From Begonia masoniana (lineage: Eukaryota; Streptophyta; Magnoliopsida; Cucurbitales; Begoniaceae), in contig CM039509.1 of NCBI GenBank assembly GCA_022432975.1, positions 43,620,209 through 43,684,208 of the forward strand: 64,000 nt of DNA, given 5' to 3'. Numbering within the stretch: position 1 is the first letter of the stretch; each line of letters starts with the position of its first letter. The translations under genes were made by a program, and so were the position numbers. Below, piece by piece: positions 11,560 to 21,060 of this stretch. The notes below the pieces were generated by a model that ran no database searches, was not told where the DNA came from, and saw only the letters and a program-made list of their open reading frames with translations.

Positions 11560-12108
11560 ATGACTAATCGAAGTGGGTTCAATCGAGATCCACCCCACCA
11601 AGAACCACATCGGGCTAGGGATACTCCCCCACCCGAAAGCACACGACACGAAGGTGAGACTAGCTCACAAGGAGGCATGCAAGGACAAATTGATGCCTTA
11701 ACAAGCATAGTTAATAGCCTCGCCCAACAAGTCCAAACAATGTTGAACAATCCTCCTCGTAGAGAGTTCTACGAACGTGTCCCTTCTCAAGAGACCTCCT
11801 CTAGGATTATTCCCGAACACCCTAGGCGTAGAGCACCTTTTCAACCACCTATAGAGGAAGATTGGAGTGAACCCCAAAGAAGGAGACAACCATATTATTC
11901 GGAGGATGAGGATTGGGTGGATGATGAAGAGTATCGCCCAAATCGTCGTAGGGACATTGACGACTTCCGCAACATCAAGATTACAATTCCCCCTTTCGAT
12001 GGAACGTGTGACGGCCACACATATTTGGATTGGGTTGACAAAGTTGAGAGAGTTTTTGAGTGCCATGATTACTCCGAGCGAGTAAAAAATTCAATTAGCC
12101 TCTCTTGA
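11560..12108 (+). CDS. Gag, N-terminal part (interrupted by a one-base insertion)
   Basis: Start of the element's capsid protein. Residues 1-140 are a hydrophilic, charged leader (RDTPPPESTRHEGE, then an acidic SEDEDWVDDEEYRP). The gag core begins at IKITIPPFDGTCDGHTYLDW and reads VDKVERVFECHDYSERVK before shifting frame. At 12084-12091 the run of A's is one base longer than the homologous CRM-like gag requires; the next frame continues directly with the expected LELTGHAALWW-type sequence. A single indel in a homopolymer may be a real mutation or an assembly error. The related gag at 26963-27244 has the same core. Confidence 0.85.
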   Translation: MTNRSGFNRDPPHQEPHRARDTPPPESTRHEGETSSQGGMQGQIDALTSIVNSLAQQVQTMLNNPPRREFYERVPSQETSSRIIPEHPRRRAPFQPPIEEDWSEPQRRRQPYYSEDEDWVDDEEYRPNRRRDIDDFRNIKITIPPFDGTCDGHTYLDWVDKVERVFECHDYSERVKNSISLS

Positions 12109-12127
12109 ACTCACGGGCCACGCCGCC

Positions 12128-14089
12128 TTGTGGTGGTCCAACCTAAAAGCCCAAAGAATTAGAACATTAGGACCTCCCGTTACAACTTGGACTTCCATGA
12201 AAAACTTAATGCACCATAGGTTCGTCCCTCGTCACTACAAGCACGAACTCTTTCATCAACTTCACACGTTAAAACAAAATAGCCTCTCGGTAGATGAATA
12301 TCGTACCGAATTCGAAACCCTTAACATGCGATGCGCAATTGATGAACCCCAAGAACAACTCATCACTAGGTTCATAAGAGGCTTGAATGGTGATATTGGA
12401 GATCTTGTTGAAATTCAACAATTGGAGACCATGGAATTGGTCATCCAACTAGCCCTCACAGTGGAGAGACAATTGAAAAGAAAGCGCAAGACTGACTTGC
12501 CTAACAAATTTTCTCCCCGTAATTTCAATTCCGAGAAATCCATCCAAAAACATGAAGAGAAGAGACCGTTCAACCGAAATTGGCCCCCGAAAATGCCCAA
12601 TACCCCTCACAATCCCCCACCAAACAAAAGCCAAGAATCCCTACCTAAAGGACCTAGAGCACGTGATGTGCAATGCTTCAAATGCTTAGGAAAAGGGCAC
12701 TATGCTAACGAGTGTTCTAATCACCGTGTGATGGTCATTAAGGAGTCAACGGGAGAATGGGAAAGTGAAGAGGACGAAGGCCAATACAATAAAGTCGATA
12801 AGGACGAAGTAGAAAAAGAGAGCGAAGATGAAGCCGATGAATGCAAGCCTCAAGACGGACCTTTACTAATGATTATAAGGCGAGCATTGACAACTAAGCA
12901 CGTGGACAAGGACTATCAACGTGAGAATCTATTTCATAGTCGATGTGCTGTAGGAGATAAAGTTTGTTCGTTAATAATCGATGGAGGAAGTTGCATAAAT
13001 GCGGCCTCCCAAGACATGGTCGGAAAATTAGGACTTGAAACCCGTAATCATCCTACACCCTATAAGCTTCAATGGTTGGACGACAAAAATGAGCATGAGA
13101 TCACCAAACAAGTAACCGTAGATTTGACTATAGGAACGTACCAAGATTCGGTTATTTGTGATGTTGTTCCGATGAGTGCCAGCCACATCCTTTTGGGTCG
13201 ACCATGGCACTTTGACCGAAGGGTAAACTATGACGGATTCCTCAACCGTTATACGTTTAATTTTGGAAGAAGAAAAATCAAATTGCTACCGATGACCCCC
13301 GACCAAGTTGCTCAAGATGAGGCCACCCGCCAAAAAGGAAAATCAAAGGAAAATTTACTATTGTCAAAATGCAGGTTGAGTGAAAATCAAGAACCCCCTC
13401 CTATCAATTGGCATGACAATCCCTTATATGAAGAAAATGTGTCATATGCCTTGGAAAATGTTGAAGAAAGGAAAATAAGTGAAGAAGGCATTTATAGAAT
13501 AGGAAATATGATTGTAGCTCAATTCCCTTCCTTCTCGCATCTAGAGAAAACTTCCTTATTCCAAGAATACTCAAATCCTTTATTTGCCAATGAATTGCCT
13601 TACCAATTGGGGAATGAATTTATAAGGCCTCATGAGAAGACGGAATTAAATGACGAAATTATTTTTGGGATATGTAGTATGATCATCACTCCTTTTCTTT
13701 TTCGTCCAAAACTTGAGGAAATTTTTCGATCTGTTCCATTCCTAAGGAAGAGGTTAATCTATGGTCTCGAACCAATCATTTACCTTCCTTCTTATATTTT
13801 TAGAGCTACACACACTAATAGGAATATTACTCCCTTTGTATCTCATAAACACTCTAAACTTCAAATTGGCAGTTTACTAAAACCTTGTTCCCCACCATTC
13901 GATGTCCACAAATTCTACCATAGGACTAGAGTTAAAGTTCTATTGGTAAATAAATTTTCTTTTAAGGTCTTGAGGATAATTAGATCATTTCTTTGGTTGA
14001 AGGATTTTATCATTTCCATCCCACTACTTGTCAAATTCGACTACTTTGGAAATTTCTTTTCATCTTTGAGCAAACGCCCTCCAAAGTAG
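12128..14089 (+). CDS. Gag C-terminal part, zinc knuckle and protease, plus a novel 230-residue extension in place of RT
   Basis: 653 codons. Residues 1-125 complete the gag domain (LWWSNLKAQR in the overlap, then HHRFVPRHYKHELFHQLHTL, SVDEYRTEFETL). A CX2CX4HX4C zinc knuckle, CFKCLGKGHYANEC, lies near 183. An acidic stretch precedes a retropepsin-like protease whose active-site region is LIIDGGSCINAAS (Asp-Gly-Gly instead of Asp-Ser/Thr-Gly) followed by HILLGRPWHFDR near 355-366. Through KSKENLLLSK (~412) it parallels the CRM-like element, whose frame goes on into RT. Here it diverges into about 235 residues I do not recognise, with a hydrophobic, basic C-terminus (RIIRSFLWLKDFIISIP). The extension is open to its stop, which suggests it was under constraint until recently. 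Confidence 0.85.
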   Translation: MWWSNLKAQRIRTLGPPVTTWTSMKNLMHHRFVPRHYKHELFHQLHTLKQNSLSVDEYRTEFETLNMRCAIDEPQEQLITRFIRGLNGDIGDLVEIQQLETMELVIQLALTVERQLKRKRKTDLPNKFSPRNFNSEKSIQKHEEKRPFNRNWPPKMPNTPHNPPPNKSQESLPKGPRARDVQCFKCLGKGHYANECSNHRVMVIKESTGEWESEEDEGQYNKVDKDEVEKESEDEADECKPQDGPLLMIIRRALTTKHVDKDYQRENLFHSRCAVGDKVCSLIIDGGSCINAASQDMVGKLGLETRNHPTPYKLQWLDDKNEHEITKQVTVDLTIGTYQDSVICDVVPMSASHILLGRPWHFDRRVNYDGFLNRYTFNFGRRKIKLLPMTPDQVAQDEATRQKGKSKENLLLSKCRLSENQEPPPINWHDNPLYEENVSYALENVEERKISEEGIYRIGNMIVAQFPSFSHLEKTSLFQEYSNPLFANELPYQLGNEFIRPHEKTELNDEIIFGICSMIITPFLFRPKLEEIFRSVPFLRKRLIYGLEPIIYLPSYIFRATHTNRNITPFVSHKHSKLQIGSLLKPCSPPFDVHKFYHRTRVKVLLVNKFSFKVLRIIRSFLWLKDFIISIPLLVKFDYFGNFFSSLSKRPPK

Positions 14090-14313
14090 ACCTCGGATTC
14101 AACTTTTCCACCCTTACCAAAGGAAATTTTAGTAAGACCATCCCTCCTCCATGCCACTTAGAAATTCTAACGAAAGAATATATCATTATCGCCTTCAAAC
14201 TCCAACCTATCAAACGTAATAAACAAACTAGTAGACGAGAATTTGTTAGAGTCCTCCTTGCGAATAGTCAACCATCGGATTTGAGGTCAAATCCTCAAAT
14301 CACCTGGAGAGGA
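14090..14313 (+). other. 3' untranslated part and polypurine tract of the pol-less element
   Basis: No further coding sequence. It ends in CCTGGAGAGGA directly before the 3' LTR start TGACATG; GGAGAGGA is the likely polypurine tract. The CRM-like element has the same GAGAGGA before its own TGACATGCC. Confidence 0.75.
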
Positions 14314-15596
14314 TGACATGCCTCGGGATGCATACTTAATGAAAGTTAGTAAAAATCCCTTGCCTTATCTAAATTCTCTATTTATTACGTGTTTTTATTT
14401 TTGTAGGAAAATTTATGAAGAAGGATTGCCTATGGATCACTTGGAGGAGTCACGACTTAGCCCAATGGGAATTTGTCTTCCCGGGCCCTATTTTTGTAAT
14501 TTTTATTTCGAACTTATTTGGCATACATTCGCCTTTATTGTAAGGATTTTATAAATTGCATTGCATGCATTAGATTGTGTGGTTAGGGTTAGATGAATGT
14601 TGGTGGATTATGGGTTGAAGAATTTCAACTCAAATATTCAAGGAAAAAGTCTACAACAAATGGAGCCCAAAGGAAGCCATGGCCCAAAGAAAAGCCTATA
14701 TTTAAAGGTATGATTTTGCAGGTACAAGAGTTAGTGGCAACATGGATTGATGATGTGTCAAGATTCCCTCCATTGATCCCTTTAGGCATGGCATTCATCT
14801 CCTCCCTAGGATGTGTGCTTGTTTGCTTTGATCTTGGCCATCCATCATTTTTCATCCAAGGGCCACCATTCATTCATCCTTATGGAAACCCTAATAATCC
14901 ACTCTAGGACTCTATAAATTCATGGCATTGGTGCATGTATGACAATTTTTTGCCCATTTATAAAATTTCTATTTCTCTACTCAAATGAGGGTATCCTTAG
15001 GAGTGTTTTCCTTGGTTCCTTGAACCAAGAGGAGTTAGCCTCCATTGCTAGCCTAGCTTGGTTGCTAGGTTAGCTCTTGCTCATTCCCTCACCTTCTCCA
15101 TTGGGAGTTGGATCGAGGACAAAAAATCCCGGCCTACGGTGGTCGTTTTCCTCCCGGAAAACGTTTATCCTAGAGCTTAACCCGTAAGATCGCTCTAAGG
15201 AACCTCCAAGGGTATTTTCTTTATTTTTATTGCTATCACCTCCACACAATATCACTCTTTATTTTCGGCTCCACCAATCACACACCCTCACTTTTTATTT
15301 TATGTCATTTTATTTCCTTTTTGCATTGCATTTGACATCTCATCCATAATATTTCTTCTCCATCTCTTTCCTTCTATTTTTTTTCTTTATATTTCACATC
15401 CTCACACATCATATAATATTCGGCCCTAGCATTATTAATCCATTGTTTATTTTCTTGCATTTTATTTCTTTTTATTTTTTATTTTTTTAGTAATTTCTTC
15501 ACTTTATTCATCATTTTTACACGAACACACAACCGAGCACTTATCTTGACTATTTATGGGTTGTACACGGGCCCTTTTCTAGGGGACCCCGTGTCA
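14314..15596 (+). repeat. 3' LTR of the pol-less gypsy element
   Basis: Partner of 9033-10314, 1283 bp, about 20 differences by eye including several one-base indels in T runs. It ends CCGTGTCA, followed by the second ATTTT target-site copy. Confidence 0.95.
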
Positions 15597-15601
15597 ATTT
15601 T

Positions 15602-17324
15602 GGAGATGTTTGATTGCTTTGGATAATAGGTCGGGTAGTTAGTTTAGTTTAAATTGTGCAATGTTTTCGTTTATTGCTTGTTATGTTTTGAGATCGTTTA
15701 TTGTATCGCACGTGTCCACGCATCATGGTTTTCTCAAAAAGCATGAAAAGGATTTTTCATGCACGTTTTCATAAAAAGGAAAAGTATAATGAAAAGGTAT
15801 AGAAATGTATGAAATAATGGTCACGTTGGTGGCGGTGGTTCAGACATGGTTGTCCAGTGAAGCATGTTTTCCCCTGGATAGATGAAAGGAGCTATCCAAC
15901 TGCCGGATGTGCCGCTTTTCTCTACTGAGAGTGAAGTCCTGGTGACACAAATGAAATGTAATCTATAGCGAAAATGTAGGATGCATGATTTATGAACTGT
16001 ACATGCATAGCATTCACGTGCATTCACGTAGACTTACTGAGCCCCTAGCTCACATTTTATTTCTATGGTGTAGGTGATATAGAGCAAGGTGAGGAGGATT
16101 TCGCTCCCTCAGACGAGCCTGCAGCTTAAAGGAGGATGCTCGGGGAGCGGTTGGCGTAGTCGATGCACACTTGACCCGTGGGAGCATAGGTTAAATATTT
16201 TGGGTTATTTTGGGTTGAAATAGGTCTGATGAGTGATATTATTTGATGAAATGTATAGAAAAACATATTAGGATGCTTGGTATCTGGATGATGGAGAAAT
16301 TGATATATTTTGATGATTGTGGATAGCTTCCACTATATACGGATGGTTGTTGATGAAATAGATAGGATGTTGATTGTTTTGATATGGATTCGGATGAATG
16401 TGATGTTTTGGTGAAATAAAATGGATTTTGGTTGAGTTTGGATGTTTTTAAAGTAGGTTGAGGTTTTAAGTTGAAACAGATGTTTCGTGTCGGGAGTTGA
16501 TGATTTTAGGTAGGGTGTTCAGTTTTTGGATGAGTAATTTAGTTTGATTATTGATGGATATTTTGATGATGAAATTTGAAGTGTGTATTAGGTGAAAATT
16601 TGAAGAAAAACGGCAAAGTGGTAGAAAAAGGGGCAAGGGGGTGGGGGTGGCACGCTGGCCGGGCACTGGATGCGCGCTGGTCGTGTGCGCGTGCGGGACG
16701 CGCGCTGGGCATGCTGTGCTCGCACCCAGGATGTGCCCGCCCGATCGATCGCGCCCGAGGGGCGATCGATCGGCGTTGATGAATGTTTTTAGTCGGGAAT
16801 CCAGAGAGGGCCCGATCCATCGGCATTTATGGTCGTTTTTAGCTGGGAATCTAGAGCAGGCCCGATCGATCGGCCTTTGGGCCCGATCGATCGGCTTTAC
16901 ACTTGACCCCAACGTGATTTTTTTCAGAAATTGACTTTTCGAAACACGTTTTAACCCTATCTTTTAAGATACTTTTTAAACGTATTTTACGAGCGATCCC
17001 CAAGTATTTTAAAGGAGTTTAAGGATCCAAAAAGCGAGTCAACATTTTTCTAAAAAATGATTTTAACCTCGGTTTAGTGATGTAAATGTTGACGAACTTT
17101 AAGGTTAAGTTAGAGCCCAAATGTCTAGATATGGATTGAAAGCCCGAGTCTGTTCTCTAATGATTTAACGAATGAAAAAGAAAGGAAACGAAAAATGCAA
17201 TGAAAGAAAAGAAAAGGAAAAAAAAAAATTAAGTGAGAACGGGCGAGGGTAACACACATGTATATATGTATGCACGCACAACACATGTCGTGGTGGCACC
17301 GACGCGGGGTCGGGGGTCGTCACA
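15602..17324 (+). mobile_element. Tekay-like LTR, right part
   Basis: Continuation of the LTR at 8691-9032 after the inserted element. It keeps family blocks in order: CATCATGG with a GCATGAAAA/TTTTCATGC hairpin at 15741-15762, a TGGATAG/CTATCCA hairpin at 15875-15898, GGTGTAGGTGAT at 16068-16079, TTGACCCGTGGGAGCATAGG, and the terminus GGGGGTCGTCACA at 17324. Joined length is about 2.07 kb. A G-rich run at 16631-16651 could form a G-quadruplex. No gene. Confidence 0.75.
16735..16905. repeat. CGATCGATCGG motif array in the LTR
   Basis: Four exact CGATCGATCG palindromes and a CGATCCATCGG variant, several framed as GCCCGATCGATCGGC. A matching array occurs in another LTR fragment at 60429-60612. 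Confidence 0.85.
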
Positions 17325-17401
17325 TGTACAATCTGCCGGGCGAGCGCTACGATAGAGTTGTTCATCTGTTTTATGCAAACATGCGTAGTACCGGGGTGAC
17401 A
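17325..17401 (+). pseudogene. Third-ORF / 'putative plant transposon protein' fragment, left part
   Basis: Reads YNLPGERYDRVVHLFYANMR followed by STGVT. The phrase resembles PIRMFYANLE in the Sirevirus third ORF at 40026-40553. It resumes at 59275 on the far side of the CRM-like insertion: joining across the TSD (TGACA here, TGACG at 59270) keeps the frame. The upstream part is lost at the Tekay-like LTR boundary. Confidence 0.55.
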
Positions 17402-17862
17402 TGGCATGGTCCAGACCTAGAAAGAATCCGTGTTAAACCCACAAAAAGATGAAGAGTGGTAGTGTGTGTAATATGAAGAACAGAATAATGAAATAAAGAT
17501 AAAAATAAAAGAAATGAAAACCTTAAACGGACCCGAGAGCTATCTTTTGTTATGCTCACGGGTGCATGTTTTCTCGTAGGAAAACAACCGCTATCGGACA
17601 CCGATTCGCCCCCTTGTAGATCAAACTTCCAAGGAAGAATGATGAAGAAAGGCAATACGAGTTTACTCTAGCAACCTTGAGCTAGTAAGTAAGGGAGATC
17701 TACTCCTTTCCCGGATTGAAAAATTCGTGGCTTACCTCCGATGAAGGTAACAATGCTTCTCTATTTGGAAGACAAAGGTGACTCATGTATTAAGAAATTG
17801 AGAAAAGTTTTTCCAATGCAACTAAGCAATGCCTATAAATAACCCCTAATTATGGCGGCTAG

Positions 17863-20352
17863 TGTAACACCCAATAATTTTATCATTTAGATTTCCATTT
17901 ATGCATAGAATTTATAATCACAATTATTTATCAAAGGTAAGATGTTCATTAAAGTAATTGGAAGGGAAGAAAGGGGTGGGACTAAACAAAAGTAAAGTTT
18001 GAAAGAGTCAAACTTAGCAATCCAAAACACACTTCACGCTGAAATGAAGAAGAGGAAAGCTTTGAGAATTGGAAAAGTCAAAACATTCAAAAAGGAAAGT
18101 GAGGGTGTTATTTTTTTTTACACTCTCTCGTGTTGACACACCTTTTGTTTAGGTGTTTTGATCTTATCCTTTAAAAAACAAAACAAATAAGGGGATAAAG
18201 CTTCATTGTGAAGCTTAGCCATGCCATTGCTAAAATCTTCTTTTTCTCCTGCCAGAGTTCTTTTCCTCCTCCTTGTTTCTAGATTTCTTCAAGTTAAGTT
18301 AAAATAGTAAGTTGTAGTTATGCAAAAGACTAATATGATGATTTGAAGAGGTTATGTTTTAGTGGATTTTATGAGTTGTATGGAGATTTGTTGAAACCTA
18401 ACGTGTGAGGCATGAAAATTGTTAAGATTTCTTTGTTCCTTGGTTTCTTTGGTGTTTAATTTGAATTGAATACTTGTTGGTGAATTTGAATGAAGGAAAA
18501 ATGTAGAGTTGTACGATTTTGATGAAAAATCGTTAAACTATAGGGCAGTTGGCATTTTTGCAATTTTGGTTTTATGAGTTAGTTTTCTTTGATAAATTGA
18601 TTTGAGCATGGTAATGTAGACCCTCTAAGGAATCCATAGCCGTTGGAATCATCGAATTCAGAGGTGTATAGTGAAAGTTATGGATTTTTGAAACTATGTC
18701 AAATTGTTAAGGTTAGTTTCCTTATTGCTTGAAAGTCATTGTTGATGTAAATGTGTAGGTTTACAAGTCAAATAGGAAATTGAGTACATTTTCGAAACCA
18801 AACTCGGGACACGAGGTAAGTGTATGTTTGCATGTGCTTGGCCGATTGGCCTACACCACAAAGTGTTAGGAGGTTGATGGCTAGTAGGTGGATTTTTTGG
18901 AGAGTTTGGTTTGGGTAGACATTTAGGTTGTTAGTTTTATTCAAATTTTATTGTTTGTTGATAATTGTTTACCAGTTCGTTTTATATTATGATTACAGTC
19001 TTCGAGAATATGTATATGTAACATGCATTCATGCATCATGGTTTTCAAAAGCATAGAAAACAATTTTATGCATATGTTTTTATGTAAACAAGAGCAACAT
19101 AATAGTAAAATACATAAATAGTTATTATGGGTAGGGAACTGAGTCTGGTAGTTTTGTTAGAGGAACCGGTTCCGTTAGAGGGACTGTTAGGTATGCCATT
19201 CCACTTCCCCTAGAGCGAGATGGTCGTTCCGCTAGAGGGACAATCAGTTAGGCCATCTCTCCTCTAGAAGTAGTGCTCCAATAACTCATGTCATGCAAGA
19301 AAGTAAAGAACAAACTCAGTGCATGTTTTACGAAGAGCATGAGCATAGCATAGACATGAGCATGCATTTTATTTAATTCTACATCACTTACTAGGCATTA
19401 GGCTCATTACTTACTTTGTGGTGTAGGTGATATCCTAGGTGAGGACGTTGATCCTCAGTATGACTGATAGAGCAGCTAATGGAGGATGTCCATGGAGTGT
19501 GCTTGGAGCTGCTAGAGCGATTTTGACCTGTGAGCAAGTTGTAGGTATTTTGGTAGATGTGTCCAGATAGACAGTTTTAAACCTTTTGGAAACCACGAAT
19601 TTGTTAAGATTCCAAGGTTTGTTTTAAACTTAGTTGAAAATGGGTTTTACTTTGAGACTTCCATTACGTATTATGAAAATAGAAATCGTTTTGTTATAGA
19701 AAAATATTTGGAGCTGTCTGGGGTGAATGTGATTTGAAAATGCAGGTTTGAGAATTTATGATTTTAAACGTTACTCTGTCCAGTTTCCTACAAAAACAGT
19801 GGAGTTTTATTTAAGGTTTCTAGTAGTTTTTGAACAGAGTGTCGACCAAAATACAGGGGTGTCGACTAGTCAGTGTTTAAATGATTGAAGGTGTTGACCC
19901 CTGCAGGTGGGTGTCGACCCTTGAGTGTGTCAACTGAGCAAGGTGTCGACCACTTTGATTGAGTGTCGATCGAAGTTGCAAAAAGTTGCAACTCGAGACG
20001 AAGTAGGTGTCGACCATGCTTACGAGTGTCGACTAGCCACTGTTCAGTTAGAAAACAGAGGCAATGAGGTGTCGACCCCTTTCCTTAAGTGTCGACCAAA
20101 GTTGCAAAGGGATGTGACCCGAGCCGAATGAGGTATCGACCCCTGCATGGGGACGTTGTCCTGAACCTTCAGGTGTCGACCGGTGACAACAGGTGTCGAT
20201 CAGTTTGTATAGAAAAAAAATTTTGAGAAAAATTTTCGCACATTTTTCCATGATGATTTCTAAAAGTAGTTTACACGTTTTGATCGTTTTATATAAAGTC
20301 TCACGAACAGTCACGTTACACGTTAGTAACGTCCGAGTCACGGGGCACTACA
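17863..20352 (+). mobile_element. Tekay-like solo LTR (2490 bp, TSD GCTAG)
   Basis: Starts TGTAACACCC and ends GGGGCACTACA, with identical GCTAG on both sides (17858-17862 and 20353-20357). No PPT, primer site or coding sequence adjoins it, so it is a solo LTR, the product of recombination between the two LTRs of a full element. Family blocks: GAGGTAAGT at 18823-18831, GGCCGATTGGCCTACACC at ~18840-18857, the palindrome GGAACCGGTTCC at 19162-19173, GGTGTAGGTGAT at 19420-19431. Its 3' part holds the GTGTCGACC array. Confidence 0.93.
19838..20200. repeat. GTGTCGACC motif array in the solo LTR
   Basis: I count nine exact GTGTCGAC and five one-base variants (GTGTTGAC, GTATCGAC, GTGTCAAC, GTGTCGAT twice) at irregular spacing, within longer partial repeats such as GAAGTTGCAAAAAG / AAAGTTGCAAAGGG. 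Not a simple tandem array. Confidence 0.85.
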
Positions 20353-20796
20353 GCTAGGGTTTGGATGGAAGGATGAAAAAGAGCAGTTGATAAAGGATGA
20401 AGATGGGCGGCCAAGATGAGTGGCCACTTGGGCGGCCAAGCCTTGTCCACTCGCGCGCCCTAGTTCCAATGGTGGAGATGGCAATCTGCGCCTCTTCTAA
20501 TCAATGGGCCTAATTTCTTTCTTTGCTGCGTCCTCGATGGTTGAGCCCATTAGTCTTCAACCCAAAACCAACCACCATGCATTCATCTAACCTTAACCAA
20601 CAATCTAATGCATGATATGAGTAAGGCTTACAGATATACCATACTCTCACAAAAAGGGCTAAATGTTTGCCAAAGAAAGAGAAAATATAAAAGTGTTCAA
20701 AAGAAAATAAAGAAAGAAAAATATGCATAAAATAAATGGTTACACGTTTAGGATGTCGGGAAGACAAATTCTCGTCTGATGACACTCCGAATCTAT

Positions 20797-21045
20797 CTAT
20801 GTGTCCCATACTAGCATGTGGAGGGGCTGCTCCATATCTAATGAGCTAATCTCCCAAGTGGATCCTTCTAAAAGATCAAGACTTGCAAAAGAAACAAAGT
20901 CATCATTAAAATGAGTAAGTAAAGCAACGGACTTTGTCTGTGAGCGTGTGATTGGCCTCCTAGGCATGTCATCCTCTCTAGTTGAGGAAAAAATTGACCT
21001 CAAATCCAATGATTCGGTCACTTCATCATTAATCTCATCACTCAC
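20797..21045 (-). pseudogene. Integrase C-terminal tail of the CRM-like element, running into the LTR
   Basis: The frame spans the LTR start at 20971: acidic residues (ESLDLRSIFSSTREDD) lie in the internal region, then MPRRPITRSQTKS and ~55 more residues are LTR-encoded. The block PITRSQTK resembles the basic C-terminal motif of CRM-type integrases, which is thought to guide insertion to centromeric chromatin. An in-frame stop separates it from the main integrase frame at 21061. Confidence 0.6.
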
Positions 21046-21060
21046 ATATGGTTAAAGATC

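Larger units (their letters stand above)
9033..15596 (+). mobile_element. Complete young non-autonomous Ty3/gypsy element with gag-protease but no pol (TR-GAG-like)
   Basis: 6564 bp, flanked by a perfect 5-bp TSD (ATTTT). LTRs of 1282 and 1283 bp start TGACATGCC and end CCGTGTCA; reading across them I count about 20 differences, so the insertion is fairly young. A tRNA-Met-type primer site follows the 5' LTR and GGAGAGGA (PPT) precedes the 3' LTR. The ~4 kb interior encodes only gag-protease plus an unrecognised C-terminal extension, with no RT, RNase H or integrase. Such elements are known as TR-GAG and are thought to be mobilised in trans. Its gag, protease, LTR termini and primer site resemble those of the pol-bearing CRM-like element at 17402-59269, the obvious candidate for a related driver. 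Confidence 0.9.
17402..20971 (-). repeat. 3' LTR of the CRM-like element, split by a solo LTR
   Basis: About 1.07 kb when the insertion at 17863-20352 and one TSD copy are removed. 17402-17580 matches 31027-31210, and 20353-20971 with 17600-17862 matches 58412-59269. The second copy lacks the insertion, giving a natural empty site (GTGGCTAGGGTTTGG near 58640). Confidence 0.85.
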
